In this document: positions 41,102 to 52,282 of the stretch, in pieces | Position numbering within the stretch: the stretch's first letter is position 1 | Layout: every line of letters begins with the position of its first letter | Source of the DNA: Chloroflexota bacterium | Lineage (GTDB): Bacteria > Chloroflexota > UBA11872 | DNA: 64,000 nucleotides | Assembly (NCBI GenBank): GCA_026708035.1 | Contig: JAPOVQ010000019.1 | Span: 1 to 64,000 of the forward strand | Reading direction: 5' to 3' | The notes under the pieces: generated by a model | Told to the model about the DNA's origin: nothing | Database searches by the model: none | What the model saw: only the letters and a program-made list of their open reading frames with translations | Translations under genes and position numbers: made by a program

Positions 41102-41929
41102 ATGCCCACCTACGAGGTCTTCGAGCGCCAGCGCCAGCTGAAGGTATATGCCGATGGGCGGTACCTGGCGGCCGTGCAGCAGGGGCTCTATCGGCCCTAT
41201 GTCTTTCCGGTGCGAACCGTGCACGGCCACCTGGTCACGCAGGCCGGTCCGGCGGACCACCCGCACCATCTGTCGCTTTGGATCGGGCACACGGACGTCA
41301 ACGGCCTCAACTTCTGGGCCCCCGAGACGCTGGGCATTTTTCCACCGCCGCGGATCCTGGTCCGCGACACCCGGACCGATGTCTCAGCCGAGGGTGTCGA
41401 ATTCGATCAGCGCATCGAGTGGGTCGACGGCGATGGCGGGTTGGTGCTGGGCGAGCGGCGTCGGACCGGCGTGCGCCTTTGGGCCGGTCACGTGGCCGTG
41501 GACGTGGTTTCCACCCTTACGGCTCCGGATGCGCCGGTGGAGTTCGGCCAGGACAAAGACGCCGGATTGGCTCTGCGCATCGCCGACCAGATCGACGTCC
41601 TGGACGGCGGCGAGATTCTCAGCGCGACGGGCGCCCGCAACGAGCCCGCGACGTTCGACACGCACGCGGACTGGGTGGACTACTCCGGTCCGGTCACGAA
41701 CGACCACGTCGCCGGCATTGCCATCTTTCCCTATCCCGAGGTCGCGGATACGCCCTGGTTCACGCGCGACTACGGCCCGATCTACGTGGGACCGTGGCGG
41801 CACAGTGCCATGACGCTGGACCCGGGGGAGTCCTTCACCCTCGGCGCGCGGTTCGTGGCCCACGACGGCGGACCGGACGACATGGACATCGACGGACTCT
41901 TCCAGCGGTTCCGGGCGGAGCAGGGCTGA
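41102..41929 (+). CDS. PmoA/DUF6807 family protein
   Basis: This gene encodes 275 residues: an N-terminal small beta part (VFERQRQLKVYADGRYLAAV), the diagnostic GPADHPHHLSLWIGHTDVNG and LNFW, and later WVDYSGPVTNDHVAGIAIFP and YVGPWRHSAMTLDPGE. These are typical of the family annotated PmoA-like/DUF6807, often found near sugar dehydrogenases. Despite the name it is not methane monooxygenase. No signal peptide. Confidence 0.82.
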   Translation: MPTYEVFERQRQLKVYADGRYLAAVQQGLYRPYVFPVRTVHGHLVTQAGPADHPHHLSLWIGHTDVNGLNFWAPETLGIFPPPRILVRDTRTDVSAEGVEFDQRIEWVDGDGGLVLGERRRTGVRLWAGHVAVDVVSTLTAPDAPVEFGQDKDAGLALRIADQIDVLDGGEILSATGARNEPATFDTHADWVDYSGPVTNDHVAGIAIFPYPEVADTPWFTRDYGPIYVGPWRHSAMTLDPGESFTLGARFVAHDGGPDDMDIDGLFQRFRAEQG

Positions 41930-42030
41930 CGGCGGCTTATCGACGTCGGCTGGCAGACGTGCGCCGTCTGGAGTGTCCGGAACCACCTCCGTCCCGACCG
42001 ACTGCCGGCGGGAGATATCGGCATCGTCCG

Positions 42031-42106
42031 GTAGGGGCGGGTTTCAAACCCGCCCGAACTTCATGCGCGAGATTGAGCGGACCTGGATTCCGGCTTCCGA
42101 CGGAAT
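42031..42106. repeat. GTAGGGGC palindrome and ATTCCGGC repeat
   Basis: A GTAGGGGCGGGTTTCAAACC.. element (42031-42056) is followed by an ATTCCGGCTTCCGACGGAAT element (about 42086-42105), between convergent genes. Confidence 0.8.
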
Positions 42107-42152
42107 GACGAGTGGGTCCGCGTGAAACGGAATGAGTCTCGCCGGAGGTTTC

Positions 42153-43094
42153 CTAGTCTCCCTGCAGCTCCACGATCTCCTTGGCGCTAAGGTGGGGCGG
42201 TTCCCCGGCGGGCGCGTTGCGTTGGATGTCCAGCTCGCTCGAAATGCCGACGATCGAGCACGACACCGCCTCGTGCCCGAGCACGTAGCGAATGGCCGTC
42301 TCGTGCGCGGGCTCGTCCCGCGCGTCCGCCGTGGCATGCAGGCGCTCGCGCAGGCCGGCCAGCTGGCGCACGCGATTGCGGAAGGACTCGCGGCGGCGCC
42401 AGTCGGTGACCGGCAGGCGGTCGATGCCCGCCTCGTCGAGCATGAGGACGCCGCTGCCGAACGGCGACCTTGCCAGCACGCCCGTGCCGCGCTCGGCGGC
42501 CAGCGGCAGCACGTGTCGAGCGACGCCGTCGTCCGCGAGGCTGAACGGGGACTCGACGACCGGCGCGTCCCACAGACGGATGGCCTCGGCCGCGGCCGGG
42601 GCCGACGCGGACACGCCCCACCAGCGAATCTTGCCCGCCTGCTGCAAGCGCCGCAGCGCCTCGAACGGTTCGGGTTGCCGCACGATGTCCAGCGGCGGGT
42701 CGTGCAGCAGCAGCGCGTCGATGTAGGTCGTGCGCAGACGCCGCAGCGACAGCTCGCACGCCTGTTGAATGCGTGACGGAGAGAAGTCTTGGGGCTCGTA
42801 GTCCAGGTGCAGGTCCTGGGCGCCGTCGCTGCCGGGCAGGTACCCGACCTTGGTCACCAGCACCGTCTCGCCGCGCACGCCTTCCAGCGCCTTGCCCAGC
42901 ACGGTCTCGCTGCGTCCGCCGCCGTATTGTTCCGCCGTGTCGAAGGTCGTGATGCCCGCGTCGAACGCCGCGCGCACAAGCGCCACCGCATCCAGCGAGG
43001 CCATCGGCCCCCACGACAGACCGCCGATCTCCCAGCACCCCATGCAGAGGCTGCTCACGCGGATGCCCGTCGACCCAAGCTCTCGTTCCGTCAT
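42153..43094 (-). CDS. Aldo/keto reductase
   Basis: This gene encodes 313 residues. The catalytic tetrad is visible: Asp and Tyr in TTFDTAEQYGGGRSETVLGK, Lys in VLVTKVGYLPG, and His in DALLLHDPPLD. The C-terminal NADPH-binding loop SCSIVGISSELDIQRN is present. It reduces aldehydes or ketones, often sugar derivatives. It is on the same strand as, and just downstream of, the beta-propeller glycosidase-like gene. Confidence 0.92.
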   Translation of the reverse strand: MTERELGSTGIRVSSLCMGCWEIGGLSWGPMASLDAVALVRAAFDAGITTFDTAEQYGGGRSETVLGKALEGVRGETVLVTKVGYLPGSDGAQDLHLDYEPQDFSPSRIQQACELSLRRLRTTYIDALLLHDPPLDIVRQPEPFEALRRLQQAGKIRWWGVSASAPAAAEAIRLWDAPVVESPFSLADDGVARHVLPLAAERGTGVLARSPFGSGVLMLDEAGIDRLPVTDWRRRESFRNRVRQLAGLRERLHATADARDEPAHETAIRYVLGHEAVSCSIVGISSELDIQRNAPAGEPPHLSAKEIVELQGD

Positions 43095-43153
43095 GGCGTT
43101 CTCCCGTGGCCGCCCTTCAGGCCGTCACGGTACCGGACGCGCCAGCAGCCGCG

Positions 43154-44677
43154 TCAGTCGCTGCCGAAGCCAAAGCTATACAGCTCGGCGCCGCGCAGGT
43201 GGAAGCGCAGCTTCAGGCCGCCCCGCAGGTCGCCGGGCGCGCCGCCTGACCAGGTGAGGTTGTGGCGGATGCTGTCGCCCTCGAACCGCTGGCAGGCGGA
43301 GCGCTCGAATCCCGGCCAGACGTCGTTGTAGGGGTCCATCACCTCGGCTTCGATGTAGCCGCCCGGCTCGCAGCGGGCGTTGATGAAAAGCTGGCCGGCG
43401 GACGGCCTCACGGGCTTGGTCTCCACGTAACCCTCGCGCACCGTGGCGTCCAGCGACACGTAGCCGTCGAAGCGCAGCGTGGCCAGGCACAGGTGGTGGC
43501 CGTTCTCGGCGATGCTCGGGTCGTGCACCTCCGGCACGTCCAGACCTTGCCCGCTGCCGATGATCCACCAGTCGTGGTGAATGTTGTTGCCGCCGTAGTA
43601 GAACCACAGCTCATCGCCGACCACGAGCGGCTGCACCGTCGTCTCGTTGTCCAGCGCGTCGTAGGACCCTTCGGGACCGCGCGGGATGAACGGCCGGTGG
43701 TCGTTGAACCGATGCCAGTTGTGCCCGTCGCGGCTGTAGTGCAGGTAAAGGTCCAGCGTGTCGTCCACCGTGTGCAGCATGTTGAGGATGCCCAGGTGCA
43801 TTTCGCCCGCGCGCCAGGGCACGAAGCTGTAGTGCCCGTCGTCCAGGTTGTCCGCCGCGCCGGGCTCGAAGATCAACTCCGCAGGCGACCAGTTGACCAG
43901 GTCCTGGCTCTCCTGCCGCCAAACGCGGCGGCGGGTGCCCCACACGCCCTCCGGCTGGCTCGGCCACACGGGGGCGAACCAGTGGTCGAACTCGGGGTGC
44001 CAGGCCTCGCCCGCGGAGTCGCCGTAGCGGCCCCAGAGCACGTATTTCTCATCGATCGAGTCGTAGGTCAGCACCTGGCAGTCGGCCGCCCACTCCGGGA
44101 TGATCGGGTTGGCGGGATGGCGGGTCCAGTCCAGGCCGTTGCCCGACATCGCGAGGCCCAGCCCCATCCCCCGCCTGCCGACGCGGTAGACGTGGACCTT
44201 CTTGAACCGGCGACTGTGGTCCGTCTCGATCGGGTCCAGCATGATCGACGGGAACAGGGTGGACTCGTCGTTGGCGTCCGGCGACACGATGAGCGTGTTG
44301 GTGTCCCGGCCGTCGATGGTGTGGCGCCCCAGCAGCGGCTTCTCCCAGGTGATGCCGTCGGTCGACTCGGCGTAGTAGATGCGGCTGCCCAGGCGCGGGA
44401 CGCCCTTGCTGCCCCAATAGTTCGGATAGTCCTCGTACCAGCACTTGAAGAGCCCGTCCTCCGGATCCTGCAGGACGTTGAACGAGCAGCTGCGGAAATA
44501 GGGCACCACCTCCCACGGCTGATCGTTCTCGATCAGGGGGTTGGCCGGGTGCTTGACCGGGTGGTGGAAGCGGCGGGTGATGTTCTTGACCACCGCGACC
44601 ACGTCGTCGTCGATGAAGAGCTGGCGATCGGCGCCGATGTCCTTGGCGATCCGATCGGGGGCATAGGCGAGAAACAT
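43154..44677 (-). CDS. Beta-propeller glycosidase-like protein
   Basis: This gene encodes 507 residues: RQLFIDDDVVAVVKNITRRF, the repeated blade motifs CWYEDYPNYWG, SRIYYAESTDGITWEKP, DQ-type acidic segments, LYLHYSRDGHNWHRF and LWFYYGGNNIHHDWW. These are features of the GH32/43/62/68-like five-bladed propeller proteins. No signal peptide is present. The frame is open upstream through non-coding DNA to 45490; ATG 44677 begins the conserved part. An enzyme class is not assigned. A gap of 59 bp separates it from the aldo/keto reductase gene, so they probably form an operon. Confidence 0.72.
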   Translation of the reverse strand: MFLAYAPDRIAKDIGADRQLFIDDDVVAVVKNITRRFHHPVKHPANPLIENDQPWEVVPYFRSCSFNVLQDPEDGLFKCWYEDYPNYWGSKGVPRLGSRIYYAESTDGITWEKPLLGRHTIDGRDTNTLIVSPDANDESTLFPSIMLDPIETDHSRRFKKVHVYRVGRRGMGLGLAMSGNGLDWTRHPANPIIPEWAADCQVLTYDSIDEKYVLWGRYGDSAGEAWHPEFDHWFAPVWPSQPEGVWGTRRRVWRQESQDLVNWSPAELIFEPGAADNLDDGHYSFVPWRAGEMHLGILNMLHTVDDTLDLYLHYSRDGHNWHRFNDHRPFIPRGPEGSYDALDNETTVQPLVVGDELWFYYGGNNIHHDWWIIGSGQGLDVPEVHDPSIAENGHHLCLATLRFDGYVSLDATVREGYVETKPVRPSAGQLFINARCEPGGYIEAEVMDPYNDVWPGFERSACQRFEGDSIRHNLTWSGGAPGDLRGGLKLRFHLRGAELYSFGFGSD

Positions 44678-44947
44678 GGCGCCTCGGAGGTAGTGCGTGC
44701 GACGCCCCAGCGTAGCGTTCGGCCACGGGGGTCGGGCCAACTGGCCTTGGCGATGCCAGGCCGACCCCAGGGATTCGGAGAGTGGCAGTTGTGTCAACCT
44801 GTCGCTAGGAAGGGTCGAAATCGGGGCATTGGCAATACCCCAATCCGTTCGCCCTGAGCTTGTCGATGGGCTTATCGAACGGATTGGGTTCTTGCACGAA
44901 ATGAGGCGCTTCCTATTCAGAGGCTTCCTACAGTCGCAGGTCCGCGC
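44678..44947. other. Intergenic with LRR-gene leader remnant
   Basis: At 44796 the sequence GTGTCAACCTGTCGCTAGG resembles the leader directly before the starts at 48004 and 52283 (CCTGTCGCCATGG). Near 44850 a CGCCCTGAGCTTGTCGATGG repeat occurs. This suggests that the first LRR gene once started here and its 5' end was rearranged. Confidence 0.45.
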
Positions 44948-47869
44948 GTGCCGTACCGCACGAGTGACCCCACGGAGAGATGCCCGCTGACCATTCGCGC
45001 AGCCGCGCTCGCGCTCTCGATCGTCCTTGCACTGGCGGCGGCGGCTTGCGGTGATGCGACCGACACGCCGGAACCAATGCCCGCGCCCAGTCCTTTGATC
45101 CTGAGCCCCACGACCACGCCCGAAACGACGCCGACGCCAGTCCCCACCCCGACCGCCACACCTTCGCCGAGTCCGGTGACGGACGCGGCCCAGACTCGGG
45201 CCGATTCCCCCGCCACCGACCGCGAAGCGCTGATCGCCTTCTATCACGCGACCGACGGTCCGAACTGGACGGACAACACCAACTGGCTCAGCGACGCGCC
45301 GCTCTTCACCTGGTACGGCGTAACGACGGACGACGACGACGGCCGGGTCATCAAACTGCTGCTGCGTGAGAACTAGCTGCGGGGAGAGTTGCCGTCGGCG
45401 TTGGGCCGGCTGTCCAAGCTTGCGGAGCTTTCGCTCTGGGGCAACCGATTGCACGGGGCCATCCCTGCCGAGCTGGGCAATCTGGCCCACTTGAAATCGC
45501 TGGTGCTCAATGACAACCAGCTCGTCGGCGCGATTCCGCCCGAGTTGGGCCGACTTGCCAAGCTGGAAGATCTGGCGCTCGAAGACAACCAGCTCAGCGG
45601 AACGATCCCGCCCGAGCTAGGGCGCCTGGCCAACCTGGGATACCTGGTGCTGTGGGGCAACCGACTCACCGGTGAAATACCGCCCGAGATGGGCAATCTC
45701 GGAAGACTGGGGATCCTGGCACTTGAGCGCAACCGGCTCAGCGGCGCGATTCCGCCCGAGTTGGGCAACCTCTCCAATCTCTGGGTGTTGCGTCTCAACG
45801 CGAACACCCTCACCGGGCGCATTCCATCCGAGTTGGGACGTCTCTCCGAACTGCGGGAGTTGGCGCTCAATCACAACGAGCTTTCCGGATCCATTCCGCC
45901 CGAGCTCGGCGGACTCGCCAACGTGAGCGAGCTGTTTCTCAATGACAACAACTTGACTGGACCAATTCCTCCCGACCTCGGCAGCCTCCCTCGGCTGGTA
46001 CGGCTGCTGCTCCATCGCAACTCATTGACAGGCGCTATCCCGCCGGAGTTGGGCAATCTTGCCGGACGGGCATACGTGAGCTTGAGTGGCGGCAACCAAT
46101 TCACGGGCTGCGTCCCGGACGCCTTGCAAGACTTGGCGAGTGATATTGACCAGCTCGGGCTGCCGTTTTGCGAGGCTGCCGGAAACCAAGGCCGCCAAAC
46201 CACAACCCCGGCGATATCGACCCAACCGACCCCCTCGCCAGCCCCAACACCCACGACGACCCCGGATCCTCGGCGGACCGCAGCGCCCACGCCCATGCCG
46301 ACGCCTACACCTACGCCCACGCCCCGGTCCAGCCCGGACCGGTACGTGCTGATTGCGCTCTACCAGGCGACCAACGGACCCTTTTGGGCGAACAACGCCA
46401 ACTGGCTCAGCGACGCGCCGCTCAGCGAGTGGCACGGCGTTCGCACGAACGACAGCGGCCGAGTGACCGAGCTGCAGCTCAGTCAGAACGGGCTGCGGGG
46501 AGAGATTCCGTCGGAGTTGGGCGAGCTGTCACAACTGGAGATATTGAGGCTCGAGACCAACCAGTTGATTGGGGAGATCCCGCCGGAATTGGGACACCTG
46601 GCCAGGTTGCGGGAACTGTGGCTGAGCGACAACGCGTTGAGCGGAACGATTCCCCGTGAGCTGAGCTTTCTCACGCGCCTCGAAGAACTCCTGCTCATGC
46701 ACAACCAGTTGGGTGGGACGATCCCTCCCGAGCTGGGCAGCCTCGACAACCTGCTCGCGCTGGCGCTCTTTGACAACCAGCTCCAAGGGACGATTCCGCC
46801 TGAGTTGGGCGACCTCACCCATCTCGGCACGCTGGCGCTTTGGGACAACCAACTGCAGGGAGCGATACCGCCCGAGTTGGGCAACCTCTCCAAACTGCAA
46901 CAGCTGGGACTCGCGAGAAACCAGCTCAGCGGCGCGATCCCGCCCGAGCTGGGCCGCCTTGCCAACCTGCGGTGGCTCAGGCTCAGCGGTGGCAACCAGC
47001 TGACGGGGTGCATCCCCGACGGGCTGCGGGATATCGAGGACAGCGACCTCGACGCGCTTGGCTTGCCGCTCTGCGCCACGACCGGATCGGCGCGCGGTGA
47101 AACCGCCGACCGCCAGCCCACCTCTGACCACGATGTGCTGGTCGCCTTCTACCACGCCACCGACGGCCCCAATTGGACGAACAGCACCAACTGGCTCAGC
47201 GACGCGCCGCTCAGCGACTGGCACGGCGTCGCCACCAACGGCGGCCGGGTCTCAAAGCTGCAACTCGAAGGTAACCGGCTGCGCGGCTACATTCTTCCTG
47301 CGCTGGGCGGCCTCGCCGGTCTCACCGTGCTGGACCTCGGCGATAACCAGCTGCGCGGCGGAATCCCGCCCGAGCTCGGCAACCTCGCCAAGTTGAAAGA
47401 GCTACGGCTCGACAACAACGCCCTACGTGGTGACCTCCCACCGGCGTTGGGCGACCTCGCCAATCTCGCCGTGCTGGATTTGGCGAATAACCGCCTGAGC
47501 CGTGCGATCCCGCCAAGATTAGGAGGTCTCGCCAATCTCGAACAGCTGGTGCTGTTGGCGAACGAGTTCAGCGGAATGATCCCGCCGGTGTTGGGCCGCC
47601 TCACCAATCTGACCAAGCTGAGCCTTTCGTTCAACGAATTGCAGGGGCCGATCCCCGCCGAGTTCGGGAACCTCGCCAACCTGCAAGACCTGTTGCTCGA
47701 GGGCAATCAGCTCAGCGGCGAGATTCCACCTGGCTTGGGAGACCTGGCCCATCTCACGTGGGTGCAACTCGCCGGCAACCAATTGACGGGATGCATTCCC
47801 GACGGTCTGCTTGATCTCGTCTTTAGCGATCTCACTGGGCTGGGCCTGCCGTTCTGCGGAACAAGCTAA
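44948..47869 (+). pseudogene. LRR lipoprotein with in-frame amber codon
   Basis: The frame begins at GTG 44948 with a lipoprotein signal ([17 protein letters not shown]) and a Thr/Pro-rich linker, followed by the cassette cap ([20 protein letters not shown]). A TAG at 45374-45376 interrupts it where paralogues have GAG-AAC/CAG-CTG or similar. The same frame then continues for 826 more residues of leucine-rich repeats of the form LxxNxLxGxIPPELGxL. Three cassettes are present, starting near 45218, 46337 and 47128, each ending with TGC(I/V)P and an LP-C tail. Without readthrough or re-initiation the LRRs would lack a signal peptide. It may be a recent nonsense mutation or an error. Confidence 0.8.
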
Positions 47870-48003
47870 ATCCTGCGCGCACGGCCGGGCGCGTCGGCGG
47901 GTTGCTGGAGCCGAGGGCGGCCACTATTGGATGACGCCGCCCGGTAATTTGGCGTGGCTCGTGCAAGGACTTCGGCCAGACGTGCCTGTGTCAACCTGTC
48001 GCC

Positions 48004-51000
48004 ATGGTCTTGGGTCGGCGAATGCTCGACGGCGCGCGCGGCGCTGTGGCGGTATTGCCCGCGACCGTTCGCACGGCTGCCCTTTCGCTAACGCTCGTCA
48101 TTGCGCTGGCTGCGGCAGCCTGCGGCGACGCGCCTGCCGAAAGGGCCGAGCCGGCGGATCCGGCGCCAACGCCAGTTGCGGCTGAGACGCCTTCGCCCGC
48201 TGCCACGCGCGTCCCGGCCGAGGCGCCGACCGCGTCGCCCGCGTCGAGGGCCAACCCAACCCCAACGCCAGCGCCCACGGTCGCGACTCCATCCTCCGCG
48301 AGGACCAATCCCACGCCCACGATCGCGCCTTCGCCCACGCCGACGCCCCAGCCAACGCCTAGCCCCACGGCTGCGCCGTCGCCGACGCCTGCACCCGACC
48401 CAACCCCGACGCCGGCCGCCACGCCGACAATTGCTCCCAACCGCGACCGGAGGGTGCTCATTGCCTTCTACCAGGCAACCGATGGACCCAATTGGACGAA
48501 CAACACCAACTGGCTCAGCGACGCCCCGCTCAACGACTGGCACGGCGTCACCGCGAACGCCGCCGGCCGGATCACGGAACTCTGGCTGTTCGACAACCAG
48601 CTGCAAGGGGAGCTCCCGCCCGCGCTGGGGCGTCTCACGCAACTGAATTCGCTGGGGCTCGGCCACAACCAGTTGACTGGGGTGATCCCGGCGGAGTTGG
48701 GCGGACTGGACAATCTGAAACAGCTCGTGCTCAACGACAACGCATTGAGCGGCCATATCCCGCCTGAGCTGGGCGGCCTTTCCAGCCTCCTATTCCTCAG
48801 GCTGAGCGCAAACCAGCTCAGCGGAACGATCCCGCCTGAGTTGAGCGGACTGGCCAACCTCGAAGTGCTGCATCTCAGTGCGAACCAGTTGAGCGGGACC
48901 ATTCCGCCGGAGCTGAGCCGGCTGGCCAAGCTGAAACAGCTCCGCCTGCGCGGCAACCACCTACGAGGGACGATTCCGCCGGAGCTGAGCCGCCTGGGCA
49001 ACCTCGAAGCGCTGGTGCTCAGCGAGAACCAGTTGACCGGGACGATTCCGCCGGAGCTGAGCCGCCTCGCCAATCTCGAAGGGCTGGTGCTTGATGAGAA
49101 CCAGTTGAGTGGCGAGATTCCGGTGGAGTTGGCACGCCTTGCCAAGCTTCAGGTGCTGTCGCTCGAAAGTAACCAGGTGAGCGGGCAGATTCCGCCGGAG
49201 CTTGGCGATCTCGCGGCTCTCGTGCTGCTCGACCTCCGCCAGAACCAGTTCAGCGGGACCATCCCGGTCGAACTGGGCCGCCTCCAAACGTTGACGCATC
49301 TGACGCTCGGCAATAACCAGCTCGGCGGGCCTATTCCGCCGGAGTTGGGCGATCTTGCAGCCCTCACGGTGCTCGAAGCCAGCCAAAACCAGCTCAGTGG
49401 GACCATCCCGTCTGAGCTGGGCCGTCTCAGCAGCCTCCAACTCCTCGATCTCACGGACAACGAGCTGAGCGGCGAAATCCCACCGGAGTTGGGCCAGCTC
49501 GCAAATCTGCAGTGGCTGTCGCTCGGCTTCAACCAGTTGCAAGGTGCGATCCCGTCGTCGCTAGGCCGCCTTGCCAGCCTGCAATGGCTGAATCTCGGCT
49601 ACAACCAGCTTGGTGGGGAAATCCCATTCGAGCTCGCCAGCCTTGCGAATCTGGTCACGCTTCACCTCGCCGGCGACAACCAGTTCACGGGGTGCATTCC
49701 CCTCGAACTGGGGAAGGTACGCGTCAATGATTTTGGCGAAACCGGCCTTTCCTTTTGTGCGCCCCCCGAGAGCGCGACCGTCCAAGCGGCGACCCCGACG
49801 CCCGCACCCCAACCGATCTCGGACCGCGAGGCGCTGGTCGCGTTCTACCACGCCACCGACGGACCGAATTGGACGAACAACACCAACTGGCTCAGCGAGG
49901 CGCCGCTCGACGAGTGGCACGGGGTCACCACGGACGACAGCGGCCGGGTGACGGAGTTGGTGCTCCACGGCAACGGACTACGCGGGGAGCTGCCGTCGGA
50001 GTTGGGACACCTGTCACACCTCGAGGGTATTTCCGTGCGCGAAAACGCGCTGAGTGGCGAGATTCCAGCCGCCCTGGGCAATCTCACCCGCCTGAAGGGG
50101 CTCGGGCTAGGGGTGAATCAGTTCATTGGAGTCATCCCCACCGAGCTCGGTCGCCTAACCAACCTGGAGTTTGTGGCGATTGAGGACAACCAGCTCTCCG
50201 GCTCAATCCCGCCCGAGCTGGGCCGCCTGGCGAACCTCAAATTCCTGGCGCTGCACGACAACCAGCTCACGGGCTCGATTCCGCCGGAGTTGGGGCGCCT
50301 CGCCAAGCTGGAATACCTGCTGCTCCAGGGCAATCAGCTCACCGGATCGATCCCGCCCGAGCTGGGCCGCCTGGCCAACCTTAAACAGCTGCTGCTCAGC
50401 GACAACCAGCTCACCGAATCAATTCCGCCGGCGTTGGAGGGCCTCTTCAGCCTGGGGGCGCTGTTCCTCGACGGCAATCAGCTCACCGGGGAAATCCCAC
50501 CGGAGCTGGGCAACCTCGGAAGCCTCGCGGGGTTGCGGCTGGATAACAACGAGCTGACGGGCGCGATTCCGGCTGAGCTGGGCTTCCTCTTCAGCCTGCA
50601 GGAGTTGAGTCTCCGTGGGAACCACCTCACCGGCGCGATTCCGCCGGTGCTGGGCCGCCTGTACCGACTGCAAACGCTGAGCCTCGCGGCGAACCAGCTG
50701 ACCGGATTGATACCGCCCGAGCTGGGCAATCTCACCAACCTGCACACGCTGATGCTCCGCGAGAACATGCTGGTTGGGGCCATACCGCCCGAGCTCGACG
50801 ACCTCACCAGGCTGCAAGTGCTGTTTCTCGGCGGCGGCAATCAGCTGACGGGGTGCATTCCGGAGTGGATGCAGAAGATCCAATACAACGACCTGGACGA
50901 CCTGGGACTACCGGATTGCAGCGCCGCCGACCCACCGCCGACCGTGACGCCGTCGCCCGAATCCGGCGCCGATCGGGCCGCACTGGTTGCGCTCTATCAC

Positions 51001-52149
51001 GCGACCGACGGTCCGAACTGGACCAACAACGCAAACTGGCTCAGTGACGAGCCGCTGAGCGGCTGGCACGGCGTGGTCGCCGACAGCCGGGGGCGGGTCA
51101 CCAGCCTGGACCTCAGCCAGAATGGGTTGCGCGGCCGGATTCCACGCGGGTTGGGCCAGCTGGCCGAACTCATCGAGCTGCGCCTCTCCGACAACGCGTT
51201 GCATGGGGCGATTCCCGCCGACCTGGGCAGCCTCTCGAATCTGAATATCTTGGCGCTTGGGGCGAACCAGTTGCAGGGGCGGATTCCGCCCGAGTTGGGT
51301 CGCATCTACGTCCTCGAGGAACTGTGGCTCCAGGAGAACCGCCTCAGCGGTCCGATCCCGCCGGAGCTGGGCAACATCGGGTACCTCAAGGAGCTGCACC
51401 TTTGGAAAAACGAACTGGAGGGAGAGATTCCCGCCGAGCTTGGCAACCTTTTCGGTCTCCAAATCCTTGAGCTCGGGGCCAACCGGTTGCAGGGCGAGAT
51501 TCCGCCGGAGTTGGGCAGCCTTCTCGACCTGCAGGTGCTGAATCTGCATGAGAACCAATTGAGTGGATCGATTCCGCCTGAGCTGCGCCGCCTGTACAGC
51601 CTCGTCCAGCTCTCCCTGGGGGGCAACCAGCTGAAGGGTCCGATCCCCCCCGAGTTGGGCGAGCTGTCGAGACTGGAATTGTTGCGGCTCGAGTCCAACC
51701 AGTTGACCGGGGAGATCCCGCCGGAGCTGGGAGACCTGGCCAGGCTGCGGGAGCTGTGGCTCAGCGATAACGGGCTGAGCGGAACGATTCCCCGCGAGCT
51801 GAGCTTCCTCACCAACCTGCAAGACCTGGTGCTCACGAGAAACCAGTTGCACGGGACGATCCCTCGCCACTTCGGCAGCCTCGACAACCTGCGAGCCCTG
51901 CTGCTCGCGGAGAACCGGCTGCAGGGGGAAATCCCGCCGGAGTTGGGAGACCTCGGCAGGCTGCAAACCCTGGACCTCAGGAACAACCAGTTCGTCGGCG
52001 AGGTGCCGGCCACTCTTGGCGATCTCGCCAACCTGCGGTGGCTGGGCCTTGGCGGCAACCAATTCAGGGGCTGCATCCCGGACGAGTTGGAAGATACGGA
52101 GAACAACGACCTGGATTCGCTCGGGCTGCCGAACTGCGGCCCGAACTGA
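48004..52149 (+). CDS. Large LRR lipoprotein with three cassettes
   Basis: This gene encodes 1,381 residues. The N-terminal signal ([16 protein letters not shown], lipid Cys near residue 39) is followed by a Thr/Pro/Ala linker of about 100 residues, then three cassettes starting near 48445, 49822 and 50971. Each opens with [16 protein letters not shown] and NWLS..PL..WHGV, contains 11-17 plant-type LRRs ([17 protein letters not shown]), and closes with TGCIP and an LGLPxC end, so each carries two conserved cysteines. The protein should be displayed on the outer face of the membrane. Plant-type LRRs bind proteins or glycans; a role in adhesion or host interaction is inference. Confidence 0.93.
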   Translation: MVLGRRMLDGARGAVAVLPATVRTAALSLTLVIALAAAACGDAPAERAEPADPAPTPVAAETPSPAATRVPAEAPTASPASRANPTPTPAPTVATPSSARTNPTPTIAPSPTPTPQPTPSPTAAPSPTPAPDPTPTPAATPTIAPNRDRRVLIAFYQATDGPNWTNNTNWLSDAPLNDWHGVTANAAGRITELWLFDNQLQGELPPALGRLTQLNSLGLGHNQLTGVIPAELGGLDNLKQLVLNDNALSGHIPPELGGLSSLLFLRLSANQLSGTIPPELSGLANLEVLHLSANQLSGTIPPELSRLAKLKQLRLRGNHLRGTIPPELSRLGNLEALVLSENQLTGTIPPELSRLANLEGLVLDENQLSGEIPVELARLAKLQVLSLESNQVSGQIPPELGDLAALVLLDLRQNQFSGTIPVELGRLQTLTHLTLGNNQLGGPIPPELGDLAALTVLEASQNQLSGTIPSELGRLSSLQLLDLTDNELSGEIPPELGQLANLQWLSLGFNQLQGAIPSSLGRLASLQWLNLGYNQLGGEIPFELASLANLVTLHLAGDNQFTGCIPLELGKVRVNDFGETGLSFCAPPESATVQAATPTPAPQPISDREALVAFYHATDGPNWTNNTNWLSEAPLDEWHGVTTDDSGRVTELVLHGNGLRGELPSELGHLSHLEGISVRENALSGEIPAALGNLTRLKGLGLGVNQFIGVIPTELGRLTNLEFVAIEDNQLSGSIPPELGRLANLKFLALHDNQLTGSIPPELGRLAKLEYLLLQGNQLTGSIPPELGRLANLKQLLLSDNQLTESIPPALEGLFSLGALFLDGNQLTGEIPPELGNLGSLAGLRLDNNELTGAIPAELGFLFSLQELSLRGNHLTGAIPPVLGRLYRLQTLSLAANQLTGLIPPELGNLTNLHTLMLRENMLVGAIPPELDDLTRLQVLFLGGGNQLTGCIPEWMQKIQYNDLDDLGLPDCSAADPPPTVTPSPESGADRAALVALYHATDGPNWTNNANWLSDEPLSGWHGVVADSRGRVTSLDLSQNGLRGRIPRGLGQLAELIELRLSDNALHGAIPADLGSLSNLNILALGANQLQGRIPPELGRIYVLEELWLQENRLSGPIPPELGNIGYLKELHLWKNELEGEIPAELGNLFGLQILELGANRLQGEIPPELGSLLDLQVLNLHENQLSGSIPPELRRLYSLVQLSLGGNQLKGPIPPELGELSRLELLRLESNQLTGEIPPELGDLARLRELWLSDNGLSGTIPRELSFLTNLQDLVLTRNQLHGTIPRHFGSLDNLRALLLAENRLQGEIPPELGDLGRLQTLDLRNNQFVGEVPATLGDLANLRWLGLGGNQFRGCIPDELEDTENNDLDSLGLPNCGPN

Positions 52150-52282
52150 ATCCCGATCCCCATATCGAGTGTGAATACGGCACGCCGGGCTGGGGTCGGG
52201 CGCGAGCGGAAGTCGCCGCTCGGTGATTTGGCGGAGCGCGAGCGAGGACGACGGCAAGACGCGACTGTGTAAGCCTGTCGCC

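Noticed and set aside
43154-45490. A single 778-codon frame covering the glycosidase-like gene and its upstream region
   Set aside because: The first 270 codons are antisense to the start of the LRR gene and to repeats, without motif character; the conserved protein begins at ATG 44677.
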